Origin: Paramecium sonneborni
Taxonomy: Eukaryota > Ciliophora > Oligohymenophorea > Peniculida > Parameciidae
Assembly (NCBI GenBank): GCA_905182985.1
Contig: CAJJDN010000008.1
Span: 391,740-455,739 of the forward strand
Length of the DNA: 64,000 nucleotides
Direction: 5' to 3'
Positions 63,662 to 64,000 of this stretch are shown one piece after another. The notes beneath the pieces were generated by a model. It made no database searches. It was not told where the DNA came from and saw only the letters and a program-made list of their open reading frames with translations. A program made the translations under genes and the position numbers. The first letter of the stretch is position 1. The number at the start of each line of letters is the position of its first letter.

Positions 63662-64000
63662 TCATTTATTTCGCTTATTTTTATTTCCATTTTTAACATA
63701 TTCTTTAAATTGTCTAAATATAAATAAAATTTAATATTTACGCTTAGACTTGTCTTTCTAAAAGTTCTTAATATTGAAAACAAGGTCCTTCTTCATCTTC
63801 TCCAATAAGCATAGCAATTGTATCATTATTTTCTAAAGGTTGAAAACCAAAATTTTAAGCTTGAATAAGATCTTATTTCTTTTCAGTTTACTATTCTTAT
63901 TATTGTTATTATTGAGTATCATTAGCAAACATATCCATATGGCTTGCTTAATAATTTCCTGCAATGCTTGATTAGATTGTATTCACTTAGCTATATTATG
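63662..64000 (-). CDS. C-terminal part of a Gln-rich protein (cut by right edge)
   Basis: The final 100 or so residues of a minus-strand gene entering from the right. Sequence runs SSIAGNYQASHMDMFAND, a poly-Gln stretch of TAA/TAG codons, then ENNDTIAMLIGEDEEGPCFQYQELLERQV and a basic tail ending at TGA 63662. One 28-nt intron (63714-63741) is needed. The acidic GEDEEGP segment suggests a specific family but I do not recognise it. The 5' part lies outside the window. Confidence 0.55.

Overview
The window is ciliate somatic (macronuclear) DNA, most likely from Paramecium or a close relative. It is very AT-rich and gene-dense. Conserved proteins stay open only if TAA and TAG are read as glutamine and TGA is the sole stop, as seen in CCT8, VPS8, IFT74 and the guanylyl cyclase. 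Most introns are 19-35 nt with GT(A)...AG ends. Splicing these mini-introns restored the expected frame in nearly every recognisable gene, and for most spliced models I checked that the summed exon length is a multiple of three. Standard-code open frames are almost all misleading here.

Layout. 1-4.3 kb: CK1-like kinase (truncated at the left edge), two small proteins, CDPK-like kinase. 4.5-13.2 kb: coiled-coil protein, three-repeat Myb, tubulin-ligase-family enzyme, unknown protein, DnaJ protein. 14.1-18.8 kb: IQ/DUF4378-like protein, a decayed CDPK copy, prenyltransferase alpha subunit. 18.9-26.7 kb: succinyl-CoA synthetase beta, membrane double-PX protein, CCT8, ETF-beta, membrane RING protein. 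26.9-37.6 kb: TGS1-like methyltransferase, VPS8, EBP-type sterol isomerase, small protein, two tandem PX proteins. 38.5-45.2 kb: a poorly resolved locus, DENN protein, unknown protein, IFT74. 45.2-53.2 kb: a 2455-residue P-type-ATPase/guanylyl-cyclase fusion and RNA polymerase III subunit RPC25. 53.3-59.9 kb: one giant conserved protein broken by many frameshifts. 60.4-64 kb: ULK/ATG1-like kinase, CK2 alpha, and a protein cut by the right edge.

Neighbours are not operons. Shared themes are cilia (IFT74, TTLL, guanylyl cyclase), membrane traffic (VPS8, PX/SNX, DENN), kinase signalling and mitochondrial metabolism. Several divergent pairs are separated by only 30-90 bp, so their promoters must be tiny or shared; IFT74 and the guanylyl cyclase are one such pair.

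The most unusual items are the ATPase-cyclase fusion (a known ciliate/apicomplexan architecture, here with a degenerate ATPase hinge), the giant protein carrying at least seven apparent indels, the CDPK pseudogene, single-base breaks in succinyl-CoA synthetase beta and CK2 alpha, and a TGS1-like enzyme lacking the SPPW motif. I saw no tRNA, rRNA, CRISPR array or transposon.
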